Positions 32,948 through 41,642 of a stretch of DNA of 64,000 nt are shown piece by piece. The notes below the pieces were generated by a model. That model ran no database searches, had not been told where the DNA came from, and worked only from the letters and a program-made list of their open reading frames with translations. The position numbers and the translations under genes were made by a program. Positions within the stretch are counted from its first letter, which is position 1. Each line of letters starts with the position of its first letter. This DNA comes from Anaerobaca sp035448545 (GTDB lineage Bacteria; Planctomycetota; Phycisphaerae; Sedimentisphaerales; Anaerobacaceae): positions 1 through 64,000 of the forward strand of contig DAOTJE010000018.1 in NCBI GenBank assembly GCA_035448545.1, written 5' to 3'.

Positions 32948-33436
32948 TCACACGCCTTGTTCAGTTCTGCTGAGAGAAAGCAGCCTGTATCGATTCCTCA
33001 TCTGTTCCTTGATCTGGGCATCGACCGCAGCCCACGCGGGATTCCGCTCGGCGAGGTTGAAATGCCTCAGACCGAATCGGGCCTCCAGGATCGTCATGCC
33101 GTCGACCGTTCCACAGCCGGAAAAGCTGCTGGCATGCTCCTCAATGGTTTTGGCCTCTACCGTGTACACCACCTGGGAGCCGGGAGCCAGAAAGCTCTTG
33201 TACTTGACATTGCGAGCCGTCTCCAGCAACACCATGCTGTGCGCGAAATCTTCCTTCGTGCGCACGAGCCAAGTGGCCGACTCGACCAGCCCTTCCAGCA
33301 ACAACACGCCGGGCAATACGGGGAACGCGGGGAAATGGTCGCCCAGATACTCTTCCGCCAGCGAGACGTTCTTGACTGCGCTGAGACGGCGACCCATCTC
33401 CAACGATACGATCTTGTCTATCAGTACGAATTTCAT
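32948..33436 (-). CDS. FabZ-like dehydratase, first gene of the fatty-acid-like operon
   Basis: 162 aa from ATG 33436 (MKFVLIDKIVSLEMGRR), homologous in layout to the second hot-dog gene of the operon (HWIWIDKFLEFESGRR-type start). The catalytic pair is His34 and Glu48 in DHFPAFPVLPGVLLLEGL, here with the normal Gly43. The strand KYKSFLAPGSQVVYTVEAKT fits FabZ. The frame is open upstream to 33625, but the promoter at 33470-33498 lies inside that extension and supports the shorter start. The two paralogs may act on different chain lengths or form a heterodimer. Confidence 0.82.
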   Translation of the reverse strand: MKFVLIDKIVSLEMGRRLSAVKNVSLAEEYLGDHFPAFPVLPGVLLLEGLVESATWLVRTKEDFAHSMVLLETARNVKYKSFLAPGSQVVYTVEAKTIEEHASSFSGCGTVDGMTILEARFGLRHFNLAERNPAWAAVDAQIKEQMRNRYRLLSLSRTEQGV

Positions 33437-33469
33437 TCCACCAACGGCACCCGGCCCCAAATTCGTGCT

Positions 33470-33498
33470 ATTGTAGTGGCCTGCGACGCCTTTGCCAG
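33470..33498 (-). promoter_or_regulatory. Promoter of the fatty-acid-like/serS operon with A-tract UP region
   Basis: On the minus strand CTGGCA (33498-33493), a 17-base spacer, and TACAAT (33475-33470). Directly upstream, on the minus strand, two A-runs (7 and 6 A, at about 33519-33502) sit where UP elements bind the RNA polymerase alpha subunit. The transcript would start near 33463, about 27 bases before the first ATG. Confidence 0.6.
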
Positions 33499-33547
33499 TC
33501 CTTTTTTTCGCTTTTTTGCGTCGGGTCCGACCCAAGGGAAATGGCCG

Positions 33548-33575
33548 TTGCAAAACGCCGCCAGGCCGGTATACT
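33548..33575 (+). promoter_or_regulatory. Promoter of the acetyltransferase gene
   Basis: TTGCAA at 33548-33553, a 16-base spacer, and TATACT at 33570-33575. The expected start near 33582 lies only about four bases before the ATG at 33586, so the mRNA may be almost leaderless. Confidence 0.6.
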
Positions 33576-33585
33576 ACCCGGCCAT

Positions 33586-34050
33586 ATGAAAGTGCGAAAC
33601 GCGAAAATCCCGGATGCCCGGGCAATTTCGGCCCTGATCAACTGCTACGCGGAACATGACAAGATGCTCTTCCGCTCGCTGGCGGACATCTATGAGAACC
33701 TCCAGATGTTCCTGGTGGCGGAGGAGGACGGAACCGTAGTCGGCTGCTGTGCCCTGGAGATCATCTGGTCGGACCTGGCGGAACTCAAGTCACTGGCGGT
33801 GGCGCCGGCACACAAAGGCAGAGGGTTCGGGCGTGCCCTGGTCGAGGCCGCCGTCGAGCAGGCGCGAGCGCTCGGCGCGCCCCGCGTTTTCGCCTTGACC
33901 CTGGAGCCGCGGTTCTTCGAAAGACTCGGCTTCGACGTCGTATCCAAAGAAGACCTGCCCATGAAGGTCTGGAGCGATTGCGCCCGGTGCCCGAAACAGC
34001 AACAATGCGACGAAATCGCGGTCGCCATGTCGCTGACCGACCGATCCTGA
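33586..34050 (+). CDS. GNAT acetyltransferase, short N-acetylglutamate synthase type
   Basis: 154 aa from ATG 33586. A GNAT fold with the acetyl-CoA loop VAPAHKGRGFGRALVEAAVE and the strand ELKSLAVAP. The N-terminus MKVRNAKIPDARAISALIN and the C-terminus PMKVWSDCARCPKQQQCDEIA with CxxC...C are the hallmark of the stand-alone acetyltransferases related to the C-terminal domain of ArgA. These make N-acetylglutamate, the first step of arginine synthesis, without the kinase-like regulatory domain. No arginine gene is adjacent. The ATG has no clear ribosome binding site, consistent with a leaderless mRNA. Confidence 0.8.
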   Translation: MKVRNAKIPDARAISALINCYAEHDKMLFRSLADIYENLQMFLVAEEDGTVVGCCALEIIWSDLAELKSLAVAPAHKGRGFGRALVEAAVEQARALGAPRVFALTLEPRFFERLGFDVVSKEDLPMKVWSDCARCPKQQQCDEIAVAMSLTDRS

Positions 34051-34061
34051 GAGGGGCTTTC

Positions 34062-35027
34062 TCAGCCGACCTGCCGTCTCTGGAACAGGCCAACCGCCAG
34101 GGCGAGGATGGCGGCGGTGTAGCAGAGGGCATACAGACCGCCGACCAGGATGTACCGGGCGGGGACGGCGCTGCCTTCGTAGATCGCGTCGCTGATCCAG
34201 AATACCTGGAGGTTCGGGACAAGGGAGCGACCGAGGCGCGCCCACCAGTGGGTCGCGGCGAATCGGCCGAACACGTAGTCGCTGGTCAGGCCCAGCAGGA
34301 ACAGGCCGATACACGCCGAGAGGGTCACCACCGTGTTGAACCGGGACGAGATCGCCACCGCCAGAGCGGCGATGATCACCGCCGCCAGGAACAACAGGAC
34401 CGAGCCGTACACGTCCAGGGTGTTGATGCCGTTCTTGGCCGGGTTGAACTGCCAGTCGCGATCGATGAACGCCAGAAACACGATGCCCAACGTGGCCAGG
34501 ATGGCCAGGACAATAACCGCCGTCGAGGTGAATTTCCAGTCGTACGTGTAGTTGAAAAACGTGGCGAGCAGCACCGTACCGACGGCAATCCCCGCCGCGG
34601 CGCCCACAACAGTCCAATCGTGCGTGTCCCGCGCCGTTTCGAGCACCCCGTGCCGGATCGACATGAGCAGAGCGATCGTGCAGATGTAGTGCGCGACGCC
34701 GACCGCCGCGACCACGCCGAGAAACTTGGCTGCCACAAACACCGGACGCGGCACCGGCTTGGTCAGTACCGTCAGGATCGTCTTGTTCTCCAGCTCCACC
34801 GCCACCGCACCCGACGCGGAGAAGATTGCCACGAACAAGCTGGCCAGGAACAGCGTAGACAAGCCTATCTCACGCAAGAGTTTGTTGTCATCATCCATCG
34901 TGTACATTGACAAGGATGGGCTCAGCAGAAACAACAGAAGGGCGACGGCGATGATGACCGCATACACGGGCTGGCGAATGGTCTCAACGAAGGTGTTTCT
35001 CGCGATGGCAATGAGCTTATTGAACAT
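34062..35027 (-). CDS. ABC-2 family membrane protein
   Basis: 321 aa with six or more membrane helices: VYAVIIAVALLLFLLSPSL, IGLSTLFLASLFVAIFSAS, FLGVVAAVGVAHYICTIAL and three more toward the C-terminus. ELENKTILTVLTKPVPRPVF is the cytoplasmic element seen in ABC-2-type permeases of the YhaP/NosY kind, also present in the protein at 42871 as IEHRQIYTVATKPIRRHEF. It should pair with an ATPase; none is adjacent, and the one at 41643 is a candidate shared partner. Convergent with the acetyltransferase gene, 11 bases apart. Confidence 0.8.
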   Translation of the reverse strand: MFNKLIAIARNTFVETIRQPVYAVIIAVALLLFLLSPSLSMYTMDDDNKLLREIGLSTLFLASLFVAIFSASGAVAVELENKTILTVLTKPVPRPVFVAAKFLGVVAAVGVAHYICTIALLMSIRHGVLETARDTHDWTVVGAAAGIAVGTVLLATFFNYTYDWKFTSTAVIVLAILATLGIVFLAFIDRDWQFNPAKNGINTLDVYGSVLLFLAAVIIAALAVAISSRFNTVVTLSACIGLFLLGLTSDYVFGRFAATHWWARLGRSLVPNLQVFWISDAIYEGSAVPARYILVGGLYALCYTAAILALAVGLFQRRQVG

Positions 35028-35240
35028 GTGTGGTCCTGACGTCCAGTGCCTCGGTCAATGTCTTGCGATGTCTTTCTGTACAGCCCGTACGGGGAAGCAC
35101 ATTTTTTCGTGATTGTCACTACACGACACGTAGATTCGGCGTTATAGTACCCAGCCTCTTGTTTGTAAAGGGCGAAGGTCTTCGATGAGTAGATACTGCA
35201 AGAGCGGATTTTTGTTCGCCGTGGGGAGCCGAAGCGCAAG

Positions 35241-37310
35241 ATGACAGCATCGTCCAAACGTCCCGAACACGTGGCCTGGACTTGCCTGGTCCTGGGCCTG
35301 GTCTTCTTTGGGATCAGTTTCTTTCTCGGTCGCTGGAGCGGGTACTTTGCGGTCTCGGCCGTAGCCTGGCAGATTCTCGGGGCGGCGCTGATCTGGCTGG
35401 TACTGGCCATCCAGTTTCACCAGCGCAGCCTCGCCGAGCAAGAGCGGCTGGACATGAGGCAGTTGGTCGAGGACAAGGCCAGTTCAACCCTGTTCGAAGG
35501 CAAAGGGGAGCGGGCGGCGCTGTTCGCCGCCGCCCAGCGTCGGCTCGACCTGCTGGAGAAGTGGTTCATCCCCGTCTTCGGCGTGTTCATCGCGGTCTAT
35601 GAGGTCGCGCTGGGTCTGTATCTGCTCCGAGGTCTTGGACGTGCCCCATCGACGACGCAGCAACCGCTGGTCTGTGCCATCCTGATGACGGTGGTGGCAT
35701 TCGTCAGTTTTCTGCTGTCACGCTACGCCACAGGGATGTCCGCGGAGCCGGCCTGGAAACCGCTGCGGGCAGGTGGCAGCTACCTGCTCGGCGTGGCCGT
35801 GGTGTGCTTCGCCCTGGCCTTGTGTCTGGCGGGAACCCACTTCCAGTTCCATGTCCCGTTGCTGGTGGTGGGATACGTGGTGCCGATCCTGCTGCTTGTG
35901 CTGGGCGCCGAGACGGCGCTCAACACCGTGCTGGATATCTATCGGCCGCGGATAAAGGGCGAATACAGCCGGGCCGCATTCGACAGCCGCCTGCTCGGCA
36001 TCATCAATGAGCCCGGGGGCGTCTTCCGCAGTGTCGCAGCCGCCATCGACTACCAGTTCGGCTTCCAGGTCTCGCAGACATGGTTCTACAAGCTCCTGGA
36101 GAAGGCGGTCGTACCCCTGATCCTGTTCTCGGCGCTGACCCTGTATCTGGCCAGTTGCATCGTTGTAGTGCTGCCCAACGAAGAGGCGATCGTGGAACGG
36201 TTCGGTGATCCGATGACCGGCGGGGGGCAGGTTCGGGGTCTCAAGCCGGGACTCCACTTCAAGCTGCCTTGGCCGATCGACATCGCATACAAGTATCCCA
36301 CCAGGCAAATCCTCGAACTTTACGTCGGCTACGTTCCCAAAACGGACCCCAAGACCGGACGGCCAATCACGGAACCTTCGCTTCTGTGGGGACAGAGCCA
36401 CTACGAGAGCGAGTTCAGCTTCCTGGTCGCCAGCGAACAGACCGGTGAAGCGCTGGGAGAAGGGGCGGTGCCCGTCAGCTTGGTGAAGGCGAACATTCCG
36501 ATCCAGTACCGCATCAAGGACCTGTACGCATACATCTATGGACACAGTGACCCGGCGCGATTACTGGAAGACATCGCCTACCGTGAGTTGACGGAATTCG
36601 CGGCCAGCGCCGGGATCGAAGTTGACATCGACCCATCGGGCCGCGTGGCGACCGAGAGCCTTCTCGGGGCCGGTCGGACCCGGGCCAAGCAAATCCTCAC
36701 CGAGAGGATCCAGAAGGCCGCAGACGACCAAGGGCTGGGCATCGAAGTGGTCTTCCTGGGCGTGCAGGGCATCCACCCGCCGCCCGAGGTGGCTCCGGAC
36801 TACCAGGCGGTCATCGGGGCGGTTCAGAAGAAGTACGCTCTCGTGCTGAACGCCGAGGCGGACCGGAACGCGACGCTCGGCGCGCTGATCGGCTCGGTCG
36901 AGAAGGCCTACGAGTTGGCCGATCTGGCGACGCAGTATCAGAGGGCCCAGACGGAGGGGCGCACCGAAAACGTGGAGCGGCTGGGCAGGCAGTTCGACGA
37001 TGCCCTGGCGCAGGCCAAAGGGGCCATTTTCCAGACCCTGCGAGAGGCCCAGAGCTACGCCTTTGAGAAAGCCACGCTGGCCCGCGCGACGGGCGAGCGG
37101 TTTGCCGGTCAGGTTGCCGCCTACCGGGCGGCTCCGAGCATCTACCTGCAGGAACAACGCCTGGCGGCGCTGGAAGAGGTGCTGCCGGGCATCCGCAAAC
37201 ACGTGGTGGCGGTCGATCCGAACGACCGGCAGGTCCTCATCATGGACCTTCAGGACAAGCCGCCGACCAATCTGCTGGACATGACGGGCTTAGAGGAGAC
37301 TGTCCGATAA
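35241..37310 (+). CDS. HflK-like SPFH protein with a long polytopic N-terminus
   Basis: 689 aa, much longer than HflK (about 420). Residues 1-290 hold about six membrane helices not found in standard HflK (for example TCLVLGLVFFGISFFLG, VCAILMTVVAFVSFLLS, LLVVGYVVPILLLVLGAE). A further helix near 300 leads into a Band 7/SPFH domain: NEEAIVERFGDP, LKPGLHFKLPWPIDIAYKYP, then IPIQYRIKDLYAYI, and a long coiled-coil-like helix to EEVLPGIRKHVVAVD. HflK/HflC form membrane cages that control the FtsH protease. The stop overlaps hflC (TAATG). Confidence 0.85.
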   Translation: MTASSKRPEHVAWTCLVLGLVFFGISFFLGRWSGYFAVSAVAWQILGAALIWLVLAIQFHQRSLAEQERLDMRQLVEDKASSTLFEGKGERAALFAAAQRRLDLLEKWFIPVFGVFIAVYEVALGLYLLRGLGRAPSTTQQPLVCAILMTVVAFVSFLLSRYATGMSAEPAWKPLRAGGSYLLGVAVVCFALALCLAGTHFQFHVPLLVVGYVVPILLLVLGAETALNTVLDIYRPRIKGEYSRAAFDSRLLGIINEPGGVFRSVAAAIDYQFGFQVSQTWFYKLLEKAVVPLILFSALTLYLASCIVVVLPNEEAIVERFGDPMTGGGQVRGLKPGLHFKLPWPIDIAYKYPTRQILELYVGYVPKTDPKTGRPITEPSLLWGQSHYESEFSFLVASEQTGEALGEGAVPVSLVKANIPIQYRIKDLYAYIYGHSDPARLLEDIAYRELTEFAASAGIEVDIDPSGRVATESLLGAGRTRAKQILTERIQKAADDQGLGIEVVFLGVQGIHPPPEVAPDYQAVIGAVQKKYALVLNAEADRNATLGALIGSVEKAYELADLATQYQRAQTEGRTENVERLGRQFDDALAQAKGAIFQTLREAQSYAFEKATLARATGERFAGQVAAYRAAPSIYLQEQRLAALEEVLPGIRKHVVAVDPNDRQVLIMDLQDKPPTNLLDMTGLEETVR

Positions 37311-38209
37311 TGAAAAAGATCGCCATTCCCGCACTGATTGCCGTCATCTTCGCCATCATGGTGCTCTATCTCGTTTCGTTTCAGGTCCGCGAGACGGAGT
37401 CGGCCTTCATCACGCGGTTCGGCAAACCGCTGGAAGACCGGGAGATCACCCGGCCCGGCCTGTACTTCAAGTGGCCTACGCCGATCGAACGTGTTCACCG
37501 GTTTGACGCGCGCATGCGGGTCCTCGATGCGCCCCCGACCGAGACCACGACGCGGGGCGCCGTACCCATCATCGTGACCAGCTATGTGGTCTGGCGTGTG
37601 GCCGAGCCGCTGAAGTTCCTCAACGCGGTAGGCACCGTCGCCGATGCCAATGACGCCCTGCGGTACCGACTCAACAACGCCCAGAACCGCGTGATCGGCC
37701 AGCACACCTTCAGCGAGTTCGTCAACAGCGATCCGGAGAAGATTAAGCTGGCCGAGATTCAGGCGGAGATGCTCAAAGACCTCCAGGAGCCGGTGCGAAA
37801 CGATTACGGAATCGAGATCAAGACGCTCGGCATCAAGCAGCTCAAGATCAGCGAAGACGTCACAAAAGACGTCTTCGAGCGGATGCGGGCCGAACGGCGC
37901 CGCCGGACGGAGGCCACCATCGCGCAGGGCAATGCCGAGGCGACCAAGATTCGGACCGATGCGGACGCCAAGAAAACCGCGTTGCTGGCGGCGGCCGAAG
38001 GAAGGGCCAAAGCCATTCGGGGCCAGGGCGACGCGGAAGCGGCGCAGTATTACAAAATGCTCCAGGAGGCGCCCGAACTGGCCATGTTCCTGCGCAACCT
38101 GGAGTCACTGCTGACGACGTTGAAAGAACGGACGACCCTCGTGATTCCGGCGGATGCCGAACCGTTTAACTATCTTCGCAAGAGACCGTCGCTGGAAGCG
38201 CCGAAGTGA
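37310..38209 (+). CDS. hflC: HflC-like SPFH protein
   Basis: 299 aa, normal for HflC: N-terminal membrane helix IPALIAVIFAIMVLYLVSF, then the SPFH domain with ETESAFITRFGKPLED, RPGLYFKWPTPIERVHRFD, ERMRAERRRRTEATIAQGNA and the long helix AEGRAKAIRGQGDAEAAQYY. The last is strongly conserved in HflC. It overlaps the preceding HflK-like gene and should assemble with it at the cytoplasmic membrane. A third SPFH gene follows after 44 bases. Confidence 0.92.
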   Translation: MKKIAIPALIAVIFAIMVLYLVSFQVRETESAFITRFGKPLEDREITRPGLYFKWPTPIERVHRFDARMRVLDAPPTETTTRGAVPIIVTSYVVWRVAEPLKFLNAVGTVADANDALRYRLNNAQNRVIGQHTFSEFVNSDPEKIKLAEIQAEMLKDLQEPVRNDYGIEIKTLGIKQLKISEDVTKDVFERMRAERRRRTEATIAQGNAEATKIRTDADAKKTALLAAAEGRAKAIRGQGDAEAAQYYKMLQEAPELAMFLRNLESLLTTLKERTTLVIPADAEPFNYLRKRPSLEAPK

Positions 38210-38253
38210 TGTTTCACGGGTTCATCGTTCACCGAGTCTGTCTCTGAGGACGT

Positions 38254-39600
38254 ATGGCACATCGACACGAACACGGACACAGTTACGACGAGCCGCAGGA
38301 GCACCCTGCAGCGCCGTCGCGTGAGCTGGATGCGGCGGGGAAGTCTCTCTCCGAGGCGCTGCGCCTGAGCTTCTTCATTCTGAAGATCATTATGATCGTG
38401 CTGGTCATCGCGTTTCTGATCTCGGGCTTCAAGACGGTCGAGTCCGGGGAGAAAGCAATGGTCCTGCGCTTCGGCGCCATTCGGGGCGTGGGCGAAGAGC
38501 GCGTCCTGGGGCCCGGCTGGCACTGGGTCTTCCCCTATCCGATCGATGAGCTGGTCAAGATCCCGGTCGAGGCGCAGATCAATCTGCCGATTACGTCGTT
38601 CTGGTACAAGCAGACGCGCAACGACATCCTTGGCGAGGGTCCCAAACCGCGCAATCTGGTGCCGGAGAAACTCAATCCGCTGACCGAGGGATACTCCCTG
38701 ACGCGAAGCCAGGCGGAAGGACTTCAGGGTCTCGGACGGCCTGTTTCCGGACCACAAGCCGTGGAACGGGTGTCTGACGGCGAAAGCAGCGACTACAGCA
38801 TTGTTCACACGCAATGGCAAATCGACTACCAGATCGGCAACATCGAGCAGTTCTACACGAATGTTTACGTTCCGGCGGCCAGACCCGGGCAGATCTATTT
38901 CGACATTCTGAAAGAGTCGATCACGCCGCTGCTCAAGAGCGTGGTGGAAGATGCGGTGGTCACCGCCATGGTTCGGTACACCATCGACGAAGCGCTTCAA
39001 AGCACCGACACGATTCCGCGTCATGTCGAGCAACTGACGCAGCAGAAACTCGATGCCATTGACAGCGGCATCCGCGTCACCAAGGTTCAGCTCGTGGCGG
39101 CGACGTGGCCGCAGCAGGTGGACGCCGCCTTCCAGGAATACATCGCGGCCAGCCAGAAGAGCGGCTTGGCAATCAGCGACGCGAGGAACTACGCCGAGCA
39201 GACCCTCACGGACGCCGCCGGGCAGGTCGCCGAATCGCTGTACCAGGCGCTGATCGCGTCCAATGTGGGCGAGGACCTGTTGGCGGTGCTGTGGTCGCAG
39301 GTGGCCGGCCAGGCCCAGAACACGGTGGCCCAGGCCCAGGCCTATCGCACCAAGGTGGTCGAAGATGCCAAAGCCAGCGCCACCTACCTGGCCAGCATCC
39401 TCCCGGAATACCGCAAGTGGCCCGAGCTGGTTGCCCAGGGGATTTATCTCGACGCGATCCAAAAAGTGCTCGACAACGCCGACGAGAAGTTCATCCTGGA
39501 CCCGAGCGAGCTCGCCCAGGGACGGGAAGTCCGCGTCCTGGTGAACCGGGACCCGATTCTCAAGCCCAAGGCGACACGGACAACACCGAGCACAAAATAG
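38254..39600 (+). CDS. hflK: Second HflK-like SPFH protein
   Basis: 448 aa with the classical HflK layout: a His/Gly/Pro-rich N-terminus (AHRHEHGHSYDEPQEHP), one membrane helix (IIMIVLVIAFLISGF), and the SPFH domain (KTVESGEKAMVLRFGAIRG, GPGWHWVFPYPIDELVKIP, THWQIDYQIG-type strand near residue 190). A long helical part ends in VLVNRDPILKPK. The insert GPKPRNLVPEKLNPLTEG near residue 130 is not seen in E. coli HflK. It may replace or complement the long HflK-like protein two genes upstream. Confidence 0.88.
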   Translation: MAHRHEHGHSYDEPQEHPAAPSRELDAAGKSLSEALRLSFFILKIIMIVLVIAFLISGFKTVESGEKAMVLRFGAIRGVGEERVLGPGWHWVFPYPIDELVKIPVEAQINLPITSFWYKQTRNDILGEGPKPRNLVPEKLNPLTEGYSLTRSQAEGLQGLGRPVSGPQAVERVSDGESSDYSIVHTQWQIDYQIGNIEQFYTNVYVPAARPGQIYFDILKESITPLLKSVVEDAVVTAMVRYTIDEALQSTDTIPRHVEQLTQQKLDAIDSGIRVTKVQLVAATWPQQVDAAFQEYIAASQKSGLAISDARNYAEQTLTDAAGQVAESLYQALIASNVGEDLLAVLWSQVAGQAQNTVAQAQAYRTKVVEDAKASATYLASILPEYRKWPELVAQGIYLDAIQKVLDNADEKFILDPSELAQGREVRVLVNRDPILKPKATRTTPSTK

Positions 39601-39636
39601 ACCGGTATATCGAAGGCAACGCACGAGAACGCACTT

Positions 39637-41574
39637 ATGGCTCATGAGCATCTACACTTGCAGCACGACACGGCCGAGGACACACGAGGTCAGCAACTGC
39701 GCGTCAGTCTGGCGCTGCTGGGGACCTTGGCGGGCGGAGTCCTTCTGATCAACAGCGGCATCGGCCGGTTTATCTACGGGCCCGACAGCTTCAACACCGA
39801 GATCTTCGCGATGCTCGGCGCGCTGCTGCTGGGCCTGCCGATCGTCGTTCACGCCATGCGGAGCCTGATGCGAGGCGAGTCGCACATGGACGAGCTGGCG
39901 GCGTTGGGCATCGTAGCGGCGTTCGCCACCGGCGAGTATGTGGCGGCCGGACTGATCGGCTTCTTCATGCTGCTTAGTGAGCTGATCGAGACCCGTACCG
40001 CCCTGGGCGCCCGGGCGTCCATCGAATCCCTGATCCGACTGACCCCGACGAAGGCGAATCTGATCCGCACCGACGGCGTCGAACAGGAGGTCAAGGTCAG
40101 CGAGCTGAAGCCGGGGGACATGATCCGCGTCCGCCCGGGCGACAACATCCCGGCCGACGGCGAGGTGGCCAGCGGCATGAGCTCCGTCAACGAGGCGACC
40201 ATCACCGGCGAGTCGTTGCCGGTCGACAAGGTGCCGGGCATGCAGGTCTTCGCCGGCACGAACAACCTGACCGGCGCGATGGACATTCGCGTCACCAAGG
40301 CGGGCCAGGACACGACCCTGGGCAAGGTCCAGTCGCTGATCATGCAGGCCGAGCAGACGAAGATTCCGATCATGCGGATCATCGATCGGTACATCACATG
40401 GTACGTTCCGACGATCCTGATGATCGCGGCGATCGTGCTGTTCTTCACGCGGGACATCAATCAGGCGATCACCATCCTGGTCATCTCCTGCCCCTGCGCG
40501 ATCATTCTGGCGACTCCCACGGCGATGGTGGCCGCCATCTCGGCGGCGGCGCGATTGGGCGTTCTGGTCAAGAACGTGGCCGATCTCGAGATCGCCGGCA
40601 AGATGACGGCGCTGGTCTTCGACAAGACGGGCACCGTCACCACCGGGCGGCTCTACGTGACGAAGCTGACGCCCGCCGAGGGCATCGAGCCGGCCGAACT
40701 GCTGGCCGAGGCGGCGGCGGCCGAGCAGTTGAGCAAGCACCCCGCGGCCCGCGCCCTCCAGGACGTGGCCAAGGAGGCCAATCTGTCGCTGCCGGTGGCG
40801 GAAGGCTTCCAGGAAACGCCGGGCAAAGGCGTGATCGCCACCGTCAATTCGTCGAAGATCATGGTCGGCCGGCAGTCGTTTCTCAAGGACAGCGGCGTCG
40901 ATTGTACCGGCATCTCCGACCCTGCCCTGGACGAAGAGCAGGGCTTCAGCACACTGTACGTGGCCAAGGACGCGCGGTGCATCGGGTGGATCGGCCTCCA
41001 GGACAAGACGCGTCCCGAAGCGCAGAGGGCGGTCAAGGAGCTGGTCGATATCGGCATCAAACGGGTGACCATGCTCACGGGCGACCGCAGCGAAGTCGCC
41101 AACCGCGTCGCCGGCGAACTGGGCTGCACCGACTACAAGGCGCACTGTTTGCCTCAGGACAAACTGGCCATCGTCGAGCAGATCAAGCGGGACGGGCATA
41201 CGGTCGTGGTGGTCGGCGACGGCATCAACGACGCGCCGGCGCTGGCCGCCGGCGATCTCGGCATCGCCATGGGAGCGGCCGGCAGCGATGTCGCGATCAA
41301 CTCGGCGTCCATCGCGCTGATGAACAACGACCTGCGTCGCATCCCGTTTCTGGTCCAGGTTTCGCGCCGGACCCGCCGGGTCATCAACCAGAATCTGGGG
41401 TTCGGCATCGCGTTTATCGTGTTCGGCATCTCCCTGGCGAGATTCATCCCGCCCAGCGTGGCCGCGTTCCTGCACTTCGCCAGCTCGCTGGTGGTGGTAT
41501 TCAACAGCGCGCGGCTGGTGCGTTACGGCGAAGACCTCGACCACGATTCGCATCCGGGGGCGCCACCGTCTTAA
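39637..41574 (+). CDS. P1B-type heavy-metal-transporting ATPase
   Basis: 645 aa. No CxxC metal-binding domain precedes the membrane part; instead the N-terminus is His-rich (MAHEHLHLQHDT). Motifs in order: TITGESLPVDK, transmembrane Cys-Pro-Cys at 285-287 (ISCPCAIILATP), phosphorylated Asp329 in DKTGTVTTG, the P1B-specific HP in SKHPAARAL, TGDRSEVANRVA, and GDGINDAPALAAGDLGIAMG. It should export a divalent or monovalent soft metal at the cost of ATP; zinc/cadmium is likelier than copper given the absence of a Cys-rich N-domain, but specificity is not provable here. Confidence 0.93.
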   Translation: MAHEHLHLQHDTAEDTRGQQLRVSLALLGTLAGGVLLINSGIGRFIYGPDSFNTEIFAMLGALLLGLPIVVHAMRSLMRGESHMDELAALGIVAAFATGEYVAAGLIGFFMLLSELIETRTALGARASIESLIRLTPTKANLIRTDGVEQEVKVSELKPGDMIRVRPGDNIPADGEVASGMSSVNEATITGESLPVDKVPGMQVFAGTNNLTGAMDIRVTKAGQDTTLGKVQSLIMQAEQTKIPIMRIIDRYITWYVPTILMIAAIVLFFTRDINQAITILVISCPCAIILATPTAMVAAISAAARLGVLVKNVADLEIAGKMTALVFDKTGTVTTGRLYVTKLTPAEGIEPAELLAEAAAAEQLSKHPAARALQDVAKEANLSLPVAEGFQETPGKGVIATVNSSKIMVGRQSFLKDSGVDCTGISDPALDEEQGFSTLYVAKDARCIGWIGLQDKTRPEAQRAVKELVDIGIKRVTMLTGDRSEVANRVAGELGCTDYKAHCLPQDKLAIVEQIKRDGHTVVVVGDGINDAPALAAGDLGIAMGAAGSDVAINSASIALMNNDLRRIPFLVQVSRRTRRVINQNLGFGIAFIVFGISLARFIPPSVAAFLHFASSLVVVFNSARLVRYGEDLDHDSHPGAPPS

Positions 41575-41642
41575 GGACGATGGGGAGACGATGCGGGCCG
41601 TTGCGGCAGTTGATCGTTTGTTTGGATAGCGTGCGGTAGATT

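Noticed and set aside
39652..41553. 633-codon open frame antisense to the P-type ATPase gene
   Set aside because: Shadow of a fully recognisable P1B ATPase; low-complexity His/Arg/Asp product.
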